Part shown: positions 41,701-55,200 of the stretch, piece after piece | Layout of the letters: every line of letters starts with the position of its first letter | Numbering within the stretch: the first letter of the stretch is position 1 | Assembly: GCA_024305405.1 (NCBI GenBank) | Contig: JAKNDB010000109.1 | Coordinates: 5,208,001 to 5,272,000, forward strand | Direction of reading: 5' to 3' | Length of the DNA: 64,000 nt | Source of the DNA: Dirofilaria immitis | Taxonomy: Eukaryota > Nematoda > Chromadorea > Rhabditida > Onchocercidae | Notes under the pieces: model-generated | What the model saw: the letters and a program-made list of their open reading frames with translations, nothing else | What the model was told of the DNA's origin: nothing | Databases searched by the model: none | Translations under genes and position numbers: made by a program

Positions 41701-42927
41701 ACGATTTTCCTTTAAACATGCTTTTTTAAAGTGGTTTTTATAATTTAAATTTATTCATGAACTTCGACACGTTACAATTAATAAACGAATCAAAATTTGA
41801 CGTGATTTAGGCTGAAATAAAATTACAGCTTTTTTTCGGCAATTAGTTGAAAAATACAATTATTTGAAAAAAAAGTTGTATATGCACACAAAGCTTCAAA
41901 ACATGACTGTTTCTAGAGAAGAACTTTGAATAAAGTAAATAATAAAACTCACTAGAAATTTCTTGATTGCACTGCGTACAGGTATAGCTCTTGAAATGAG
42001 CTTGCATACGATGCCGACTTAACGATGACGAATGACAAAATACTTTACCACACACTGAACATGGAAATGTACCTAAAAACTTGCGATTTCTTATTGGATT
42101 TAATCAGTTATTAGAAAATAATTGGACTAGATCAAATATATGAATCTAGAGAAATTGTACAATTGGAATTCAGATCATTACGTTTCATACTGTTATCATA
42201 CTGGTTCAAAACACTGTGACTGCCATATCATTTATGAATAGATGTCGCATGCGTTATGAAGTCTTATATCACGCTACTACTAACATGTCTTATTTTTTTT
42301 GCTGAAAAAATCGAATAAAGATTTCTAAATCTGCGTTAAATCAAAATTTATATAAAGACCAAAATATGGAAGCACGAGTTAAAATTATAAAAGAAAGAAA
42401 AGTTTGACTGCTACAGTGATAGTTCTGAAATTCCAAACAATGAACGTATGTTTGATGTTGAATTTCGCTGCTTTGATTTATTATTATTATTTACTACTAT
42501 ATAAGCAGTATTTACTACTATTCTTCTATATGCAAAAATTCATCCCTCGCGGAACTTGTGATATGATTAATGTTTTATCAAATTTATAATTCTTTCTTAT
42601 ATACGCCATACAATGTTTTCAAATCTGCTACTAATTATCCTTTCATATTTACATATTCGATTTTCCAAAAATTAACAATAACACTATTTTGTAGAACTAA
42701 GAACTAATGTACAGAAAAACAATTTGCACGCTTTTTATCGGCCATATATTTTTACAATAGCTATAACAATAGCTGTCTGAAATATTATTTGTAATGCAAT
42801 TGAAATAAATACTAACCATTTACCAGTTTAAAAATGGAATTCATTTAAAAATGTTGAAATTTAAAAAAATTCACTGAAAAACTGAACCTTTTAAGTCGGG
42901 TCTTTTCAGTTCCGAACGATATGGCAT
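35764..42927 (-). CDS. C2H2 zinc-finger protein with C-terminal basic/coiled-coil region; several apparent base losses
   Basis: Ten minus-strand exons: 42927-42888, 42072-41953, 40271-40067, 39736-39537, 39213-39093, 38788-38614, 37604-37446, 37028-36846, 36236-36040, 35835-35764. About 491 residues after repair. Likely a nuclear DNA-binding regulator. It starts MPYRSELKRPDLKG and runs into finger 1 (CSVCGKVFCHSSSLSRHRMQ..H). Finger 2 follows (YTCTQC, then TLRSHMFRIH, with wider spacing than usual), then a third Cys-rich unit (MFMCRCCNWAYPDKTSLHIH). The middle is Ser/Asn/Gly-rich (GEMSPRELEGSPSVSPSEA, QNSWLAAWLANNAF) with an acidic patch ADDEDDE. The C-terminus is basic then heptad-like (RNQSLKRK, LTGLDKTLRQFEHEKEELRH), ending QSALAALALLQSGG. 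Frame breaks occur at 38755-38758 and 36176-36183. Exon 3 needs two more bases between fingers 2 and 3, so its exact structure is uncertain. I do not recognise the gene by name. Confidence 0.75.
37196..37251. repeat. 28-bp tandem duplication in zinc-finger gene intron 7
   Basis: Two perfect adjacent copies (37196-37223 and 37224-37251) of a unit starting CCTCAAATTTGAGATAGACT. Confidence 0.95.
37263..37311. repeat. 49-base near-perfect palindrome in zinc-finger gene intron 7
   Basis: The arms match over the whole length except for one T-run length difference (six versus seven). The centre is CATTTTCGAAAATG and there is effectively no loop. It sits 11 bases after the 28-bp tandem repeat. Confidence 0.95.
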
Positions 42928-43225
42928 TTTGATGAATTTCTTCCAGCAAATTTTAATAAAAGTAATGGAAATCTTGAGAAGAAATGGTTTTAGAAAATTT
43001 GGTTGTAGCAGCAATAAGGAAACGTAACTTCGCCTCGTTCAAAACCTTTGTAGTGTTTGATCTATATTCGTTACCTGAAAAGAAACTCGATTTGAACGTA
43101 TCATAAGCTAAATAAAATAATGCATGGTACAGAGCAATCGACTATGCTGGAATCCAAATAACGAAGATAGGATTATACGATGAACGTAGTGCTATTCTGG
43201 CTGGAGATATAGTATTTATTTTGAA

Positions 43226-43249
43226 ATAATAATAATAATAATAATAATA
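43226..43249. repeat. AAT microsatellite
   Basis: About eight uninterrupted AAT units. Confidence 0.9.
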
Positions 43250-44012
43250 GATTAATCGTTGATGACTGATGATAGTCTTATAGTTCCTTCAATGAAATAG
43301 CAAATAGGAGATGGATTCAGATATAGAATACTCTCCTCATATATTATTCTTGCTATTATATTGCATGCATGATAAGAACATAGTGATAAGGAAGCGGTTA
43401 ATTAAATGATAAATTAGATCCTCACAATGTGAACTGAATGCATAGCGATGCACTGAAGAGAAGTAATAGCATCACAAATTACCCAGATTGAAATGTCTAT
43501 GGAAAGAATTAGGAAGGGATGAGTTGATGACCTTTACCATGAGTAATGTCACTTCATATCTCCAGCAGTATGCTATACCTTTCTCATTTCGCTAATCTCC
43601 GATGGCATCAATATCCGAACGAAGTCTCGATTGTTGCTTGTTCCCATCCTCTCTTGCAACAGTACACATTAAAGCATAAAATCATTTTAACTGATTTCCT
43701 TAATCTTGTCACTGTACTCCATCTCTTCTGTTTCTAAATAAAGTAAAGAAAGCTATACAAAAACAGCGATTATTCAAAAAGCTGTTGACCCTATCCACTA
43801 ATCATCCATCTTTAAAAATGAAACGAAAAAGTGAAAAGTTAATGCTGCTGGAGATAATATTGTCATTCCTCTGCAATATTCTCATCATATTTACTAGAAA
43901 AATTTCTCGGTACTTGCCAATTTTAATAATAATCCATAATTTTTTCATTAGAAATCTCAAAATCAAAAAATGAAGGGTGGCGAAGTGAAAAGAAAAAGGA
44001 CAGAAATGGTAT

Positions 44013-44346
44013 CGCTGACAACTAAATGATATCAAAAAGTAGCTTATTTTTAGGAAGCGATCGATTTGAGCACAGATTCCGGTAGAGCATATCAAAAGCT
44101 GCATTACTGCTGCTGAACTACACCGGTATCAGCTGAGCATAATTTCAATAATTCACGTACAACTATATCAAGCTGATAGAGCAATACGTGCGATGAGACG
44201 AAAAGTACAAAAATATTATCCAATGTTCGATGGTGTTTCCACCGCCGATAACTAAATGATATCCAAATAGTAGCTTATTTTTAGGAAGCGATCGATTAGA
44301 GCACAGATTCCGGTAGAGCATATCAAAAAGCTGCATTACTGCTGCT
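44013..44346. repeat. Direct duplication of about 103 bp (44013-44115 and 44242-44346)
   Basis: The two copies share a nearly identical run including GCTTATTTTTAGGAAGCGAT and GAGCACAGATTCCGGTAGAG, and differ by a few substitutions and one-base length changes. The copies lie 229 bases apart start to start, with unrelated sequence between. Confidence 0.9.
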
Positions 44347-46279
44347 TAGTCTGCGTTTTTTTTGTGTTTTCCTTGAATAAATCCTTCTATGCTTAAGACA
44401 AGATACCTAGTTATATCACAACTAGTAATTGAATTCTTAGAATACATCCTTCAGGATACTGTTTTCGGTAATCAGCTTATTAAACCGCGAAAATTTTTTG
44501 AGTAGCATTGTATCTTATTCAAAAACCTCAATTTTATTACATGTTTAAAAGAAATAAATAAGCATTAGAACAGACTAATTTAGTGTTGAAAACGAAGCAC
44601 TACATTTTAACAGTTCTGATTTTCGAAAACTTGAAAATTCTTGTAAATTATAAATAATGAATGTATTATTGAAATATTCGATTAGTGAATGTTACAGGTA
44701 TGCCGCAAAACTTCATTCATGTACTTCTTCTTCATCGTTTATATACTTTAATCTGGTCTTAGTTTGTGGAAAATAAAAAGAAGAAGAAATAATATAAAAG
44801 ACTAATCTGGTATAAGAAGCTAATCTAATCTAATAATAGCAATATAATTTTTTTCCCAGACTTCATACTCAATTTTTTTAATGGTGCTTGGGAGCTTGGA
44901 GCCAACTCTAATTGCAGTAGTATCAAGTGATATGAGTCCAGTAATAAATAACAAGCAAATTATAGCTAAAGGTTTCATTCGACCATTCTCCATAAATCGA
45001 GAACATTTGTATTGGAAATATTCTAAGGTATTCGGAATTAATTGTATTATTTTAATTTTGACCTCTTGAATTGCTTCCTTCTTTCATAGTTTTTTTATCG
45101 TAGCGTATAAGAACAACAGCAATACATATTGTGTTGAACGCTGATTGTGTCTCACGTAATCAAATATATCAGTCAAATAACATGTAATAATATAGCATTC
45201 GATGCATAAAACGTTCTATATTGAAACATAGGCTCTGTTTGTTTACTGTGTATAGCCAACAGTTATGGTGATATATTATGCTCTTGAAACATCTAGTTAT
45301 GCTGTTAGCAGGAACAAAAATGAACCGTTTAGAAACATCTGTAAAAACAAGAAAAGAAACTGTTTAATGTATAGGTGTAAAAGTAATAACTTCACATTCG
45401 TAATTACTACCTTTTTTTTTTGATGATTTATATAATTTATTCGCTCATCATGAGGCATTAAAAGGATTTTTCCTGTAGCGATAAGGTTATCCCAGTTTCA
45501 CTGTTTACTAAAATTCCATTTTTTTATTTTGTTGATAATATTTGCATAATTTGCATACCTTCTGTAATTAGTAAAATGGAAAGATGAAGAGTTGATACAA
45601 GGAGCTTGAAATAGAGATAAAAATTATTGAATTAATAACTATTAAAGAGATGTGTTATCTTAATAAAGAAATAAATTCAATGATTTTTTAAAAAAAAAAA
45701 AAGACTGTAAGACGAAACCGAATTATCTATTTTTATTGTTATCAGAAATTAGAGCAAAAAAATAATTGTGTGGGATTGATAGATATACATTTGTGAGAAA
45801 GCCAAGAAAATATGGTGAAAATGTCAAATTAAATTTCATAGTGGATTTCAAAACTGAACGAAAGTTTAAAATTAAATAAAACAGGCTATAGCATTACTTG
45901 CTTTTCTCTTTAATAATGATGTGAAAATATTGCTAAAACTTTTGACCAAATGTTAGCTGATAAATAAGACATTACAGTAAAATAAAATTCAGTGAATGTG
46001 TAGTGCCTTAATTTTGAATTGACTATTCAAGCATGAGAAACGAGGAGGCTAATGACGTGTAGCACTCGATGCGATAACTAAAAGAGACAGAAATGGAAAA
46101 CGAGGAGAATGGCAAGACAAGCGGGAGGCTTTTTTCCTCTTTGTTGTATCTACTCATGACTGATTGATTGATTGATCATTCCAATTTCAACTTCCATCTC
46201 TTCCCTTGCAAATGCGCTATATACAAAATCAATTTTGCTTGTTGTCATGCTAGCATGAATTATTAAAATTATTACTGAA

Positions 46280-46345
46280 CTACAATTATAACTACAACTG
46301 CAACTATAACTGAACCTATAATTACAACTTTATCTGTAACTGTAA
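46280..46345. repeat. Imperfect AACTRYAAYTAY-type tandem repeat
   Basis: A run of related six-base phrases (AACTAC, AACTAT, AACTGC, AACTGA) over about 65 bases. It is not the nematode telomere unit TTAGGC. Confidence 0.6.
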
Positions 46346-46550
46346 TTGCTCCACAAGATTCTTTTACTAACTGAAGCGAAAGAAGGAGGAGGAGGGGTAG
46401 TAATGCACAATATGCTTCAGCAATAACACTAACTGTTGTTTTTAAATACTCAGCAATTTACAGTTGTTGCGTATGTATATGTGTGTGCATTAAGGTATGT
46501 GAAGTGAATGTGTTGCGTACTTTGGTGGTTAATGAGCGATCACATGCTAT

Positions 46551-46630
46551 TTATCAGGAAACAAGTTCACAACCCTGCTACTTGCCTACGCGTAGCAGCT
46601 ACCTAACCATCAAGCTATACTTCTGAGTGT
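46551..46630 (-). other. tRNA-derived relic
   Basis: On the minus strand an A-box-like TAGCTTGATGGTTAGGTAGC is followed by a stem region (CTGCTAC and GTAGCAG) and then GGGTTGTGAACTTG, an imperfect B box. The anticodon loop is too long for a functional tRNA. Likely a tRNA pseudogene or SINE fragment. Confidence 0.3.
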
Positions 46631-49600
46631 TGTCGTTTTCTTCACGTACATTCTAATGTAATGCAAATATTTGATAACTGTTGTAAAGTGTTAATACTTA
46701 TCTTAACCCCATGTTTGAATAACGACTGAATCAATTGTTTATTTTCTTTTGGATTGATAAGCTCAAGTTTATAAGGTAATGAATTCATATTTTAAATGGT
46801 CACCTATATGACGCTTTAAGTTTTTTTGTGGAACAATTAACATGTCAGATTTTGGATCATAAAATGCAATATGAAATGCTGGTAGGTAGAACAAAATAGA
46901 GCTACTCAATAATGCATAAAATCTTTGATAAAGTTCGAAGTAATATATATTTTATTGGCAGTTCAGGAATTGTAGGGGAAGAAAGGCAAAAAAAAGTGAA
47001 ATTTCCCAAAAAGTGATGGAGATGATAATGCAAAAGGGAAAGCAGATGAGCATTGTTCAGCTAATTGTTTCCACTTCCGATTAGAAACAAGTTTATCGCT
47101 CTTTTTCCAAAATAGATACGTTGGAGGGAGATAGGGAGAGAAAGAAAGACAGTGAAATTTAAAAGCTCTCTTTGGATTATAAAACTTTTCTTAGCTTTTC
47201 TATACATTTACTTTTGTACCTAACTACTTACCCTCGTTAATCGTTTTTTAATTTTCTTTATTTCTCTTCTTCTTTACGGCTAGATCAAATCGCAGACTAA
47301 TTTTTATCTTTGACTAGATTTCTTATCAAGCAGTGATAATCTTACTGTCATCATAATCAGAAGCAATAGCCCGTCAGTAAAAGTAAAAAAACAGTGGATG
47401 GGTCTTCTCGAGAAAATATCGTTTTCTTTTTCCCTTTTCTTGTTTCATTCTTGAGCATTTTCTTCAATATCTTCTGCAACAAAAAGAAAAATATAAATTT
47501 AATAGCAAATTTGTATCATGCCAAGCAGTGAAACTATTGCTTACAGCAACCAAATACGTCTCCCACATGATCAAAGGCAAAGCAGCAATAATATCGTTAG
47601 AAAACTATGAGAATTGTCCAGTCTCAATCAATAGTAAAGTTAAATTGTCAAATATGCCGTGGCTTGAAGAAACAGTGAAACTTGCTACAACGTCAACTTT
47701 CAATTCCTATGCTCTTAATTTGGTTTCTTACACTAGTTTCTCTCGATATTCTTTTGCAAAAAAAGTGAAACATTCGACTTAAGAAATTAGTTGTTTGAAA
47801 ATAAGCACGATATATTTCCCATGGAATTACTGAAGGAATATTTAAAGATGCCACCGCTACTAGAAGTGGAGCGCAGTGATTAGGCTAATCACTACAATGA
47901 CATGTTACCGTAAGTCTAAGCCAATGCATCTACAGCAAATGGACTACGAGGATGAAAATAAGCCGCAGTAGCAGAGAAATAGCTGGTACCAGTGAGAATG
48001 TGGGAGAAAGATGTGCATTGAATAGCAGCCAATGAGCAATCAGTTAGAACTGCTAATGCTACACTGAGCCAGGCAACTGCCAGTAGGTGATGGCACTGCC
48101 TCTGCTAATGATGAAACAATCAACAAATATTGCTGCAGTATTGCTGTTGTTGATGACTTTGACAGTGTAATGGTGATAATAATAATGATAAACAATAATG
48201 AATTTTTTTTGTGGCAGTTAGCAGTATAATGCTTTACTAATATGACAACATTCTTTTAACTCAAGCCAGCTATCATCTCTTTAAAATGTAAACAAAGAAC
48301 AATTTACTATTTGTAGCTGCCAGTACCTCTTCATTTAAAATTTCTATCGGTATTAATTTTTATAATAAACTGATTATTGTTTCTATTCAGCTTTTGGTAT
48401 ATTAGATTCAAAGTTGTGGCAAGAAAAAAACAGGAATTCCGAAACAAATGTTATAATATTATGATAAAGTTGTCTGATTTATCTGATTATGGAAGAATCA
48501 ATAGAACAACAATGAAGCGAAACCTTCGAAAAGTTTCATCCGTTGAATGATAAAATCATATTATATAATAGGTTTTCATCCGTTGAATGATAAAATCATA
48601 TTATATAATAGGTTTTCATCTGTTGAATGATAAAATCATATTATATAATAGGTTTTCATCTGTTGAATGATAAAATCATATTACATAATAGGTAAGTATA
48701 ATAGTTCTTGAATGCAATTCATGAAACTAATATGACCTGAAGAGAAATGCTTGGAATGAAAAACATTGCCTTTCTTATATTTTTATTCATTCCTTGTCAC
48801 TTTTCTTCCAAAAAATGGAACTTGAAGACATAGAACAAAATTTTAAGATGAAGTCGGTGTCTTTACATGAAAATTTTTAGAAGTAAAAACGAAAATCTGG
48901 AGCATATTCTGATAAAACAGTTTTGTGTAGAATGGATATAAGTTGCACTGGCTTTCAATAAAAAAATCATATCATTTCAGAGAAAACAACAAAACTCGTT
49001 ACAAAATAACGGATGAAGAAGGAGGGGAGCATGAGCAGCACTTATATATATTGAAGTCTGTCGACCTGGACGCTCTGATTCATGATGAAAATCAAAAGAA
49101 AAAATAAAAGAACAATCATGAACAAATCGAACAATAAATACTAGAAATCACTACAGCATTTTGTTTTGTAAAATTTTTTGTCAAGATGTATCAAAAATGT
49201 ATCTTTGATTGGAATTGGTTTTATGGGTTAAGTAGATAATGAGTAAATTATTTCGAGTAAATTTTCAGAATTATCTTAGGAATCCAAGAACTCAACGCAA
49301 CGATTTTCTGCTGATAGCATGACTGCACATTTTATAGAATAGTACACCAGCTTGCCCAAAGGAATGCACGATGGCCAATTGTTACCATTAGATTTAATCC
49401 ACGATTTGCAAACTTCTTAAATAAAGTATAGTTCAAGCTTTTCTTTGCTAACAGTTGGCACTGTTTTATAGTGTTGCTTGAAAGTTTGAAGGCATAGTAT
49501 TATGATTCCATTCGCTGTCATTCATTAATTGGAGCATTATGATAAAATGGCTGATTCCATCTTCATGGATTCAAAGCAAAACTGATGAGTGGAACTTGGG

Positions 49601-50870
49601 CAATTCATAATAAAAAGTAAAAATTTTGTTTTCCTGCACATGATCAAATTAATATTAGGCAAATGATTTTTGAATTCAAGACTTCTAATTTACAAATAAA
49701 ACTTAATGGTAAAAATCTGGATAAAATTCCTGAATGAAATAAAAGAAGAGATGATGAACATCGCTTTATAATGATCGTAATTTTTCAATCAAAGCAGCAT
49801 TGATATTTTTAAACAAGTTTTTAAAATTTTGTTCTCATTTTTGAGAAGATGAAAGACTAAGATTGGAAAACTGAAAGTATGTTAACTTAATAGAACTATT
49901 CGATGTAGAGCGTTTTATTTTTAATAAGTTAAGCCTGAATATCAAATATGCCTTTAATTTGCTACAGTTGAATGTTATGATAAGCATAATTATAAAGGTA
50001 TATTTTGATGAGGAAATAGCTGATGAAAACAGAGCTCAAAAACTGATATATCATCCTGCTGTGTTTGTAATCGCCATAAGGAACAGTAGTTATAGATTAA
50101 ATGCAATCTTGCGTAACACATTTTAATAACATATTCAAAGTGACTGTTGATCGGCAGTGACTGATTGAATGAAAGTTTTCTGACATGAAGGTGCATATTT
50201 CAAATTCGTTTGAATCTGAAAAAAATAACTAGGGGAACTAAACTGAATTTTCGTTACTTTGAAAACACTGTTGAAAAAAATCATAAGTACTTGGATAAAT
50301 AATGGATAAGCTTTCGTTTAACTAGATCGATGAGAACAATGGTAAAGAGTGTATTCATTATGAATCAAGAAGAAAAAAATAATGAAAACAGTGGTTACTC
50401 AGAAACCACCGTGCTTTTAAAAAATGGTTAAACCATGTTCTTAGATCATGTTCTATAGAGATCTTTCACCCTTTAGTAAAACTAGGTTAGCATCTCAAAG
50501 AAGCAAAAAGTAACAGGAAGTGATGTAAATTGAAAAAAAAATTTTTCGCGCTTGTTTTTATTAAATTTTAAATAAATCTCGCGTAAAAATTGTCCTCGAT
50601 CAAACAAATCTTGGAATCCATTCTAACCCTTGCAAACCTTCTATGGACATCTTTGAGAACTAGAAAAATCATTGAGTGTACCATTTGAAAGATGATTAGA
50701 TAGACGATAGTGACATGGATGTCAGTTCTGGCAAGACTCAGCTAAAGTGGTAGGAGGAGAGAAGCAAAAGTAGCAGTAGTAGTTTAGGTGAAGGTCGGTG
50801 GTTGACCGAAAGCATGCGGCCGAATGCCAGAACATGCGAGATAGTAGGCGTTGCATATTGTCGTTCATCT
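46631..50870. other. Gene-poor region with minisatellite
   Basis: No supported gene. The 84-codon plus frame at 47528-47782 has no motif. The minisatellite at 48533-48692 is listed separately. Confidence 0.5.
48533..48692. repeat. Minisatellite, four copies of a 40-bp unit
   Basis: Units at 48533-48572, 48573-48612, 48613-48652 and 48653-48692. Each contains GTTGAATGATAAAATCATAT and differs by at most two substitutions, so the array is young or homogenised. The inner GATAAAATCATAT is partly palindromic. Confidence 0.97.
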
Positions 50871-50879
50871 TTGACTGTC

Positions 50880-50930
<51 letters not shown>

Positions 50931-51003
50931 ATGTATAAATATATACATTTATATATATATATACATATATATAAATGTATGTATGTATGTATGTATGCAT
51001 GTA
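50880..51003. repeat. Compound microsatellite (CT)n-(TA)n with GTAT run
   Basis: About thirteen CT units (50880-50905), then about twelve TA units (50906-50929). After a TATA-rich spacer come about five GTAT/ATGT units (50976-50999). It creates the long Ile-Tyr and Ser-Leu frames seen in translation, which are not genes. Confidence 0.95.
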
Positions 51004-52148
51004 TATGCATGTTAGCGTGTATGTCGTATCTTTGTGCATCACAGCAAAAACTATGACCTTGAGCTGGAGGAAGGAAGAGTTGTTGTTAACATGCAATGGT
51101 GCGATAGGTACCCAAGACCTCAGTGATCCGAATAACTTATTTTGCACAATAACAGTTATAAGCTCTTATAAGCTTATCCTTCGGAGTTATTCTGATATCC
51201 ACAGATGACAGCGGAGTAAGGAATGTTAATCAGTCTGCTATAGGATAGTTAGTAGCTGAGAATTATTTTTAATAACAAATTTGTTAGTATTATTTACGAC
51301 AAACTTATCACACTTATTTTAGTAAAATTGTTAACATTTGTTTTAAAATCTATATTTGCATATGATTCCAGAAACGTTTTATTTGTTGCTAATAGTATTG
51401 TCGACGAATGAGAAACAAAGTAACTATCAAGCTCTTAGCACTAGTATTGAATTGAAATTGCGAAAAGGAAATAAACATTTTACAGTTGTTGCAAATGAAG
51501 AATTCCTTCACTAGTAAATCAAGAATCCCGATATATTTGCTGTGCTATCAAAATTACCAAGTATATTTCATTGAACCTATTGAGATTGTTGCAATCTTCC
51601 CACTTCAATAATTATATTGGAATAAGTTATTAAATCCTTCAAATCATCTGGAAACTATTTTCAATAAATTTATTAGCTGTATTACACAGATTTCCATGAG
51701 GCTCATTAGTTTACATTTATTTATGGTTTATTGAGTTGGCCATCTCAATCAAATAAACTTGTCACTGATCTTCTTTTTCCAACAAGTTAATAATTTAACC
51801 CAAGCGAGTTTGCTATCAATATTTCTCATAGATATCTGAACTTAATAAAAGAGAATACCTTTTGAGAAACAACAGGTCAAGGATGTGCGAATGACTAAAA
51901 GTGAAGCCATATCCAAGATAATAACTTGCATAGGAATGAATCCGCTTCAGCAGATTGGTCCTTTTATAATTTGAAAGATATGAGATGACTTGAGCGGTAA
52001 AAATTTCCTGTAGAAGATGAGCTGATGAAAGCAGTTAGGAGTTGAGCATGAAGTGGTTGAAATGAGCATGAAGCAACAACAATCTTTTCTCCGTCGCTGT
52101 TGGGACACATATGTGTGATGCGTACTGTCAAATAAGCACGCAAAAGTG

Positions 52149-52226
52149 GAGGAGGGGTAAGGAGGGGAGGGGAGAGGAAGGAGGGGATGTAGATGGTAGG
52201 GATAGAGAGGAGGGAAAGGGGGTTGA
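52149..52226 (+). other. Polypurine G-rich tract with G-quadruplex potential
   Basis: Runs of GGGG at 52154-52157, 52164-52167, 52169-52172 and 52183-52186 with loops of 6, 1 and 10 bases, inside an almost pure purine stretch. This satisfies the usual quadruplex pattern. It is notable in such AT-rich DNA. Confidence 0.7.
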
Positions 52227-55200
52227 CATTGCCAGTAGGGACACTACAAAGGCTCCAATTTTCAGGGACGGTGATGAACAAGGGCGACAAAGTGAACTGT
52301 TGCTGTTACTTGTGCTGAGAGAGTTATGCCTACTTACCAGCACAGTAACATAGCTACCTTACTGTAACCAATCAGTGCATGTAAAGCCCATTTCAAAAAT
52401 GACATGCTCTTCTTATCGCAGTTTGATTAAATTATATCTCCACTTCCTCTCGCCTATTCCTAGTGGAAATAGAAGTAGGAAAAGAAAACAGAGTGGAATT
52501 TGATATGAATTAAAATTGTTATTGATACAAGCTGGAAGTAATAATCTAATCATGTGCATTCCCAAAAATGCTTAGATAGATCGGAGAAGTAAAACAATGA
52601 GTTACAGAAATAGTATAGGAAGCGCTATAATAGAAACATATCGTTGACCAAAACTGAGAAACATGATTTAGTGTCTTGGAAGTGATCTTATTTCGTGAGC
52701 AACTTCTAGTAATCCTCATGTTGCAATGAAGTAACTTTATATTTTATCTAAATTATCGCCTAATCGTCGATAACAATGAAGATAAAATGATAGCTTAATT
52801 GTCCTCATGTTGCAATGAAGTAATTTATGACATTATTTTAGATACCACTAATGGAAGTCGAACATTTCAGTTAATGAAAAGAAAAGTAATAAACAGAGAG
52901 GTATTACAGAAACTGTATATAAGATTAAATATTTAACATAGCATTTAAAATACTTAAAAGAAGTTATGAACGCTGATACCTTTTCAAATACTGTTTATAG
53001 ACGTACTCATCTTCTTCAGTATCATCTTTTAAACGAATCATAAAAATGCAAAGTAAATTGAGGGAAAAGAAGCAACGCTGCTGCATACTACTTTTGTCAG
53101 TTACTCAAGCATTCGGAGACTATGATTACTACTAGAAGGGAACGATTCTTAAAGGAACTATAAAAGTGTATGACATTGTAGAGCATTCATATTAAGATTA
53201 TATTAATTTAGTTTCCTCTTTATGTTGCTCAATAAGCAAATGTTCATGAAACCAATATTTAGCACAAATGATTTCCTAACTTTTAATGTCATCAAACATT
53301 CCACCTTATATGATTCTTTTTATCATGTTTCCCATACCCTACTTGAATCGATATGAAAGCTACTAAAGGAATCTTTCATACTGATAAGAAACTGGAACAT
53401 GGATCAAATCGATTAGAAATTTCTTGCTTTAAAAATGTTTCCAGCCAAATCTTTGAAATCTAATTTAAACTGAATCTTCAAGATTTCCAAAAATTTTGGG
53501 TTTCTAACTTTACTAAGTTTTAATTTCAGATTTTAGTGACTCTAATTTTTTCTCATTTCAATTTTTGGAAGCTTTAATGATGTAATCAATGGTTATTCAA
53601 GGATAATATTAAATGCAGTGATTTAAAATGATATTTTTACACTTTCTTGACTGCCACAAACAATTTAATATTTTATCAGTTTTACAAGAAGTCGATTTCA
53701 ATCATTATATCGGATTAGATTAAAAGTAGAACTTGAAGATAAAGAAGTGGTGAGCTTTCATTTGCTGCAACTTTACCAAAGTTTTTTTTTTTCGTGTTTC
53801 ATTAACTCATCGAAATGCATTCTTCATATGCTTTAGTTCCTAATTGCAAATTTTTCAACATAAGCTATATTTTTCGTTTTAAATTTCCCAAATATTACAT
53901 ATTTTGAAGAAGGTGATTCAAAGTTTTAAGGAATTAGCAAACTGTTTAATTAGTCTCCAACTCGTGCTGTAGATAAGGTGGCTATTATATGAAGAAGTAA
54001 CTAAATGAGTAATAATTATTAATTGCTATTGCTATTACATTAATGGAAAGATTTAATAACGCTTTGTATTAAAAATGAATATCAAAAGATGCTGTATCTT
54101 CGAAAGTGACGGACGAACATTTGGCTTATTACTGAACTACTGATACTAGTCATAATTGTATGCTTGATGAATATGCATTGTAATAGCACAACCGATAGAG
54201 AAATATTAATTGTATGACAATCTGACATGGATAGGACAAGGAAAACGGCCGTAACATCCCAAATGAATTGAGACACTTATCGGTATGCTTTCCTGTCCTT
54301 TCTTCCCTGTCATACCGGCACATCGAGACCGACACCATGAATAGCAAGCATATGCAGGCTAAAGATGGTGGTAAATTGTAATAACAGTTAACACAACCAT
54401 ACAGAGAAAAGAGAGATAGGGATGCAGAAAGATACATTATCAATTTAGAGGTTTTTTGATAAAAGGAACTGGAGCTAAGAAGTGAGATATAGCTGAAAAT
54501 ATGCCGATGCAGAGAGACCAATAGCTAAGTTGAACAAACACTGCCAAATACGATGACGAGATGTGACAAAGGGCAGGAATATCGCTTGGGGCAGATCTGC
54601 ACCTCTTTCCCTTCACGTGCTAAGTCCTTTTGACTTACATTGCAAATCACTACATATTATTGCTGGCTTACGGTAAAGTAAACATCACATTAGTAGCTTG
54701 CTTAGGAAAAGCTACAGTACTCACTGTTCAATATCATCATTTTGTTTATTCTATCTTCGTTCGTCTCTGATTGCAATATTACGCTAAACTACATCTATCT
54801 TTACCGAACTTTATCGATGGTGTTTGTTTCCAAAAAACATGATACAACTGAACTGCACTAGCGTAATCAAATACCAAAATGCATTAAAAAGCATGAATCA
54901 AAAAAGGTAGAGAGAGAATGTGCTGATTCCACAACCTGACTATCCTTTCATTTAGCAAACTTCTGCCTGCATCACGTTTAATATTTTTTTTCTATACTTC
55001 CGCTTTTTCGGGAAGGATCATGCGTCAAATTTTAATGTGCAATTCAACTTTTCCTCAATCCATGTCACTTTGCTGTTTTTAGACATTTGAAAATTCTTGC
55101 TAGAATTCGCCAGCTAATAAAACGTTTGATTTGAGCAAATATGCTATATTTTCCATTTTCTAAGCAATGATCATATATGCGTCAGTTAATATATTACTAT

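Larger units (their letters stand above)
42928..46550. other. Gene-poor region upstream of the zinc-finger gene
   Basis: Holds the presumed promoter of the zinc-finger gene, an AAT microsatellite and a 100-bp duplication (listed). A frame at 44881-45069 ends at a good donor (TCTAAG/GTATTC) but has no partner exon or motif. Confidence 0.5.

Noticed and set aside
47528..47782. 84-codon plus-strand frame
   Set aside because: No motif, signal or splice context; left as unsupported.
50722..51147. Long minus- and plus-strand frames rich in Ile-Tyr or Ser-Leu
   Set aside because: Translation of the CT/TA/GTAT microsatellite; no gene.
54150..54521. 123-codon minus-strand frame
   Set aside because: Low-complexity Ser/Leu/Tyr content, no motif or splice context. 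In DNA this AT-rich a few frames of this length are expected by chance.
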